DNA of 64,000 bases, taken from assembly GCA_963082975.1 (NCBI GenBank), contig OY720345.1, forward strand, positions 33,984,611 to 34,048,610, written 5' to 3'. The notes below the pieces were generated by a model. It did no database searches. It saw nothing but the letters and a program-made list of their open reading frames with translations, and had not been told where the DNA came from. The stretch's first letter is position 1. Every line of letters starts with the position of its first letter. Position numbers and translations under genes: made by a program. Of the stretch, positions 58,680 to 64,000 are shown piece after piece. This stretch comes from Labia minor. Taxonomy: Eukaryota > Arthropoda > Insecta > Dermaptera > Spongiphoridae.

Positions 58680-58885
58680 TATCAGATTTATCAGGGATAT
58701 AATCACGTATTTTTGTGAGATTGTTTTCTCGACGTTTCGGCACCCATTTTGGCGCCATTTTCAAGAGATTATTTAGGTGGGAGTGCCGAAACGTCGAGAA
58801 ATACGTGATTATATCCCTGATAAATCTGATAATAATAATAACAATAACATTCACGAAAACCTAAATTAACATATATATATTTAAT
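58675..58885. repeat. Family E palindromic copy
   Basis: Two arms of about 60 bp are inverted: TTATCAGATTTATCAGGGAT with its inverse near 58814, ATAATCACGTATTT with its inverse, and TCTCGACGTTTCGGCAC with GTGCCGAAACGTCGAGA. The centre is the TTTTGGCGCCATTTTCAAG core. The tail TTCACGAAAACCTAAATTAA matches copy 1 at 5785-5800. A TA run precedes it. Confidence 0.75.
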
Positions 58886-58918
58886 ACAGTTATGTATATC
58901 TATATATCTATATATATA

Positions 58919-60627
58919 CTAGCTGCCCCGAGCGCCTTCGGCGCTCTCCGCACCTAGACGGGGGCTCCGCCCCCTGTACCCCCCCGAGTAAAAGGTTTTC
59001 ATCCATTTTGTTTCAATCAGTATATTACATAAAACATTCATTTCTTTTTGTGTTCTTATTTAAAATACATTTTAATTTAATCACTAAATTAATTATATAT
59101 ATTATTATTGTATAAGTTATATCTATCTATCTATGTGACTCTAAGGAACTCGAAAGTTCTAGGCCGCAGCAACCACATTTCTCCAAGTGTCCCTATCCTG
59201 AGCCCTTGTCCCATCTCTCTTAAGTCCCTTCCTACACGTCCTTGGTCTTCCAAGCGGACGTTTTCCAATCCAAAATCTTTTTCCTCTCCCATTCTAGCCG
59301 CGTCCCCTGCCTATCGCAGCTTTTTCGCTTTTATAACCCTAACTATTTCTGAAGATGCATAGAGGTCATGCAATTCCTCGATATGCAGTCTCCGCCATTC
59401 CCCGGTGACCTCATCTTTCTTTGGCCAATAAATGCTGGAAAGAATACTCTGGATCTACTCTCATCTCCCAGGGTCATAGACCTTGCGTCCCACCCATATA
59501 ATACAACAGGCAAAATAATTGGTTTATATATTTTAATTTTGATTCCTTTTGATAATAATTTTGATGAGATAAGCCTCTTTACTGCATGATAACAGGCGTT
59601 TCCCGATTACAACTTCAATTTAAATATATTCTTCTCAAATATTATTATCCTTGGTGATTACATTCAATTTTTCTACATATTCAAATTCTACATTTTGTAT
59701 ATAGATTTTTTTTACTAAATATTTTTTCTTATCACCATTAATTTCAAACTGAATTAGAAGAAAATTATAAATTACCTCCTCTTCCAGCCCATTTACCTAT
59801 CCAGGCATCTTAATTTCTTAACACTCCGTTTTTTTTAAATTTAAAATAAAAGGAGATAAATAGTTTTAAATTATATTCGAATGGTCTATTATATTCTCTA
59901 TATATCAGTATTTTTTTCTGAATTTAATACCAACTTGATTTTCAAAATGTTCCATTCGTTATCCATATGATTGATTACATGTGTTAAAATTTAAAAAAAT
60001 TCAAATATTCTAATTTTTAAATTTAAATACAATTGAATATTATTTTTTATTAATATCATATCAAAAAAGAGAATTTATTAAAAATTAAAAATAAAAAAAG
60101 AAGCCTATTAATAAAAAAATATAATAGAATACAATAATTTTGATTTAAAACAAATTTTAATTTTAAAAAAAAATACTCAATATAAAAAAGACAAATTTAA
60201 AACATCTCGTAATATCATTTGTCTAAAAAACATATTTTAATTAACCAAGAAATCATTTTTGCACTTAAAATATATTTGTAATTAATAATTGAAACAAAAA
60301 CAAAAATAATATAATTTAGTCATTTTAATTGAAGTTTTGAAAATATTTTTGTATTGATAAAAGTTTAAAAATAAAATATTCAGTTCTTTTTTAAGCTTTC
60401 ACTTTCAAATAGAAAAGAAGAAATATTCAATTATATAGAAAGAATAAATAAAAATTAAGTTAAATATGATCTAAATATTTTATTAAATAAATTTAAATGA
60501 CAACTTTTAGAATAAATTATTTAATTTAATTGATATTTAAATATTAGAATTTAAAATAAAAAGTGAAATATAATAATTTTTAAATTCTGAGCAATATGCA
60601 GACAAAAACCTTTTTTATATATATAGA
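58919..60627 (-). mobile_element. Composite non-autonomous Helitron carrying a LINE fragment, second copy
   Basis: On the minus strand it starts A|TCTATATATATAAAAAAGG (60627) and ends with a perfect GAGCGCC-GAA-GGCGCTC hairpin and GGGGCAGCTAG|T (58919). 60590-60410 (inverted) matches 11280-11460 of the first composite, and 59000-59110 matches 13735-13850. Between lies the RTE-like LINE fragment in the same orientation and place as in the first composite. No Rep/helicase. Confidence 0.78.
59125..59720 (-). pseudogene. RTE-like LINE 3' end inside the Helitron
   Basis: On the minus strand it reads through GCAATCGGGAAACGCCTG-like DNA, AAGAGGCTTATCTCATC, CCTGTTGTATTATATGGGTGGGA and the C-terminal block to the GATA-type tail (ATAGATAGATAT at 59120-59133). 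Frames on the plus strand (59108-59589) are shadows of this. It is inactive through frameshifts. Confidence 0.82.
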
Positions 60628-60779
60628 TAGTCGAGCTGGGGATGGCAATATGGGTTTTTCTAAAAAGAGAAAGTTACCCCCCCCCCCCACCCCCGAGGCC
60701 CTAGTAGGGATTAATTTAATTATTTATTATATTTCAAAGGAATATTTTAATATCATTTTAAATGAATGAATGAAAATTC
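60628..60779. other. Short spacer with a C run
   Basis: A C-run (60678-60690) interrupted by A, then CCCCCGAGGCCC, resembles a degraded version of the Helitron 3' signature (compare 58976-58988). Confidence 0.35.
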
Positions 60780-61312
60780 AAATTTTATATAGTTTTTTAT
60801 ATATGTTTATTTATGCAGAAAAAATTAATTGATATAATTATTAATTTAATAAAATAAAATTTAATATTATAATTTAATAAAATAAAATTTAATAATAAAA
60901 TTTAATTTAATAAAATATTAAAATAATAAAAATTAATAAATTTGTAAAACAAATATATAATACTTAAAAAAAAATGTTCCTTTGCTAGTTTCGAACCGAA
61001 AGTACAAAGTCATAAGTTAACGCCTTAGACCGTTCACCTACGATCCACTTATATTTGAAGGCTCCTATCAGGATATATATATGATGTCAAATTATCGCCA
61101 CCAGCGCCTCTATGAGCTGGTATGGTAACTAAACTATTTTTAATTAATTAGCATTTCCTGGACACACCTTACCAATTAGCGGTTTTCTAAAGGAAGTCTG
61201 ACATGCCCTGAGACCTACTGAATATACATAAAAAATTTCATAAGAATCGGTCAAGCCGTTTCGGAGGAGTATGATTTCAAAGTTTTGTGACACGAGAATT
61301 TTATATATAAGA
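60780..61312 (-). mobile_element. Helitron 5' portion with tRNA-like module (family H)
   Basis: On the minus strand it starts A|TCTTATATATAAAATTC and follows 22055-21560 almost base for base, including CCGAAACGGCTTGACCGATT, GCATGTCAGACTTCC and the A+T-rich tail. The exception is the left half of the tRNA-like module (GATCGTAGGTGAACGGTC against ATTCCTGGCCGAGCGAGC), which is strongly diverged. No matching 3' end was found. Confidence 0.72.
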
Positions 61313-63015
61313 TAATTGTATTAAATTTAGTATTTAATTAAAAAAATAAATAAATTTAAAGAATAAAATCCAGATTTGGGTAAAACTTTTTTAAATATTT
61401 TTCACTGGTCACATGATTGATAATTTTATGCTTGAAATTAAAAAATACATCTAAGAACACAAATTTTAATTTTTAGAAAAACATTATTATCTGAGATTAT
61501 ATTTAAATTTTAACGTAAATTAAGGGAAGTTTATAATAAACAAATATATTTCTATGAAATGAATGAATAAAGTAAAGTTAGAATTCAAAAAGACAAACAA
61601 AAACAACAGAATAAGTTTATGAACATAAATATAAACATAAAACCAAACTCTTTTACATAAAATGACAATAAATTAAATCTATATTTTATCATGCTATGAA
61701 CTCGTTTTTAAAATTTATTATTTATTATAGAAATTTTATGAATTTATTTATTAATTATTTATATTAGTACTTCTAGGATTGTAAAAGATAAAGTATAAGT
61801 ATACCATCTCATAAAAGGACAAATTAACGAATTTTTTTTTTCTCGGGGTTATCTTTAATTTTCAGCTCGCTTTAATATAACAGATTTGTGTATAAATATA
61901 AATATAAGGGTGGAAATAAGCAAATAAAACTGAGATAGAAATAAAAAAAAAAAATAATATCTCTTAGTATTCATTTCTCTGAACTTTTATTCAATTCAGA
62001 GAAATTGTAATGAGAATTTAATATTTTAATGTTATTTTGAGAAAGTATTTATGTATTAAAAAAAAATTAGTTCATTTAAAATTAATTGAAAATTGTATCA
62101 AATTGAATTATAAGAAGGCAAAATGAAATTGTCATTTAGAACTTCCATTATTCCCAATAATTATACATTAGAAAAAAAAATCAACATTTTAATATAAATA
62201 TTCTTAAATTAATATTTTATTTTACTTAACAAAAAATTAAATAATTAAATAAGATTTTATTTAATGATAAAACAAAAAATTATTACAATAATATTAGTTT
62301 TATTTTACTTTTTAAATAAATTTAAAGCAAGTATTATGGTATGTACTATTTTAATTTAAAAATATTAAATAATAAATATAGTATATAAAATATTGATAGA
62401 ACTTTATACATTAAAAAAAAATATTTTCTTTTTTAAAAAATACATATAATTTAGTTGTTAAATTGATTTATACACGTTGATTTGTAAAAAAAATTGAAGG
62501 AAATTATAATTTAATTTATTTTAAAGAAATTTTTAAATTCCATTTTGATAATCAGTTATTTTTTTATTCACAAATTTGAAAATTAAGATATTACAACATA
62601 ATTTTTATATGTATATTTCGATTTAAAAAAATAGGTCCATTTTTTTTATCAAGATTGCAAAATACCTAAAATTCTTCAAAAAAATAAATTTTTAAAATTC
62701 CAAACCAACCTCCTATTGTTAATTTTTTTTTCAGAGGTTGAGTTTTAATAGTAAAAAAAATAATGTGTTGAATTCTAATATATTAACAATAAATTCCAAA
62801 ACACCTTAAAAATGTATTAAATATCACGTTTATCATTCATTAGTAAAAACTCAAATATAATTTAATTTTTTTTTATATTAGATTATATAATCATGAAATG
62901 GTTAATTGAAAAGAATCCTAATATATATTAGTTTAGCTTTAATTTTTCCACATATATAGATATATTTTAAAATAATCTAGAATAGAATAATAAGAATGTG
63001 CTTCAGGTTGTTTAC
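61313..63015. other. A+T-rich intronic DNA next to the donor site
   Basis: No gene or repeat recognised; this is the first 1.7 kb of the ASPP intron on the minus strand. Confidence 0.5.
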
Positions 63016-63154
63016 CTGTGAGTGGTGTTTGCCGTACGAGGACACAGGGGTCGTCGCCCGGGTCTCGGCAACATTCTACCAGGTCGCGACAGGTGGTCTC
63101 GGGGGTGATGGGCAATTCCAACCCCTCGCCATCTGCCCATACCCGAACTATCAT
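63016..63154 (-). CDS. ASPP: ASPP family protein, first conserved coding exon of the window
   Basis: The minus strand has a pyrimidine-rich acceptor (TTTTTTTCAG), a 139-nt exon that opens in phase 0 with ATG, and a GTAAAC donor leaving phase 1. It reads MIVRVWADGEGLELPITPET, then TCRDLVECCRDPGDDPCVLV. The ITPETTCRDVVE..C.EPG...C.L order is the hallmark of the N-terminus of ASPP1/ASPP2 (apoptosis-stimulating proteins of p53), a beta-grasp Ras-association-like domain. Because an acceptor immediately precedes the ATG, this Met may be internal, with the true start in an upstream exon outside the window, or the start with a non-coding first exon; I cannot tell. A longer open frame (62939-63202) merely reads into both introns, and the plus-strand frame across it is a shadow. 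Confidence 0.92.
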
Positions 63155-64000
63155 CTGAAAAAAACACAAGTGTATATTAAATTTAATGATAAAATTGGAC
63201 AAGCAGTGGTGTCAATCTTAAAATAATATATAAAGAAAATTAGAATAAAAATTATAATTAAAAGTTTTACATTTCTATCAAATATTTATAATTGGATGAA
63301 TATCAAAGCTTTTTTTTAAGTGATAAAAAAGCAAAAAATTAATGAATATGATTATTTTTTTTGTTGAATATCTTTGGTTTAGAGTGAAAATTTTTCTGTT
63401 GAATTCAAAGTATTACATATTAGTCTCACAAAGAGTCCATTTAGGATTTAAAAGGTTTTAGAAATGGAAGATCAAAAGGTAAAGGCGTAAAGATGTTTAC
63501 ATAAATGGAAAGGAAATTTACAAATTTTGAAACAAAAGAATAATCAGTTATAGATGCTAAAATAAAAAGTACTCTTCTTGATGTATAGATTTTAATTTAT
63601 ATATAAATATATTATAGTTAAATAATAAATTAAACCAATCAAATGAGAAATTATTTGGGAAATGAAAATATTTGAGATTGCAAAAGGCCTAGAAACATAC
63701 CTTACATACAGTATTATATAGATTATAGTACATACATATACATAAAGTATTATATAATCATCGTTATAAATTGTTATATATTAAAAAATATAAAAAAAAA
63801 TTTAGTTAGTAGATTTTCCAGGGTTTAGGTGATTGAAATAATTATAATAAGATAATACCAAGGAATATGACGATGTTAGGGATATGGTATGTTTTCTATA
63901 TCTCGAAAACTAGACCTTTTGACGTGAGAAAAGCAATGGTGGACGATAGTAGCCACATTCAAGACCACAAGAAGCGTGTCTACCTTATTTATAAACGAAT
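63155..64000. other. Upstream intron or 5' flank of the ASPP exon
   Basis: A+T-rich; I see no further exon with splice signals and ASPP similarity. Confidence 0.5.

Larger units (their letters stand above)
19533..63015 (-). other. ASPP: 43.5-kb phase-1 intron of ASPP
   Basis: The intron runs on the minus strand from a GTAAAC donor (63015) to a CTATTCAG acceptor (19533). The interruption falls inside one Glu codon and lies between two blocks that are contiguous in ASPP homologues. No exon-like sequence belonging to ASPP was recognised inside; the intron is filled by transposable elements and A+T-rich DNA. An overlooked alternative exon cannot be excluded. Confidence 0.85.

Noticed and set aside
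58654-58854. Minus-strand 66-codon frame
   Set aside because: It is produced by the family E palindrome and the TA run.
59108-59589. Plus-strand frames opposite the LINE copy at 59.1-59.7 kb
   Set aside because: They are antisense shadows of the RTE-like LINE.
62939-63202. 87-codon uninterrupted frame as a single-exon gene
   Set aside because: Conserved ASPP residues stop exactly at the AG and GT borders; the flanking residues are intron read-through.

Overview
The window is A+T-rich (clearly above 70% by eye) arthropod-type nuclear DNA. It has no operons, rRNA or bacterial-style gene density. It has spliced exons, very long introns and a dense mixture of Helitrons, Tc1/mariner, hAT, RTE-like and Jockey elements and one Ty3/gypsy-type LTR element. 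The Gag style and the host protein point to an arthropod; an arachnid or an insect are both possible and I cannot decide from sequence alone.

The only host gene I can support is on the minus strand. Two coding exons, 63154-63016 and 19532-19392, join in phase (46 codons plus 1 nt, then 2 nt plus 46 codons plus 1 nt) and encode the N-terminal beta-grasp region of an ASPP protein (TP53BP2/PPP1R13B family). They are far richer in G+C than their surroundings and have canonical AG and GT borders. The intron between them is 43,483 bp, so about two thirds of the window is one intron; positions 1-19391 are the following intron and 63155-64000 lies upstream.

Layout: 1-19391 holds Helitron ends (an inverted pair at 3301-6687, a 3-kb composite at 10916-13945 carrying a LINE piece with a hAT element nested inside it), a palindromic IS630/Tc1 element (15105-15793), a TA-flanked element with a reiterated 17-bp motif (8691-9851) and several dispersed repeat families. 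Inside the large intron lie a second tRNA-like-bearing Helitron (21403-22055), RTE-like LINE 3' ends (24.9, 42.6, 48.0, 59.1 kb), a recent internally deleted gypsy-type retrotransposon with matching LTRs (29940-34349), the second reiterated-motif element (35024-35908), mariner remnants (36.9 and 51.6 kb), a Tigger/pogo remnant (48.7 kb), a Jockey insertion with perfect target duplication (52995-53733) and another Helitron-LINE composite (58919-60627).

No transposase or polymerase in the window is complete. The most interesting signals are: Helitrons that repeatedly carry the RTE-like LINE end next to their own 3' terminus; two TA-flanked element families whose reiterated internal motif differs by the same dinucleotide at nearly every copy; an LTR whose U5 end has accumulated several copies of its own U5-end/primer-binding-site junction; and an approximately 35-bp block that recurs near one end of five otherwise different repeat families.
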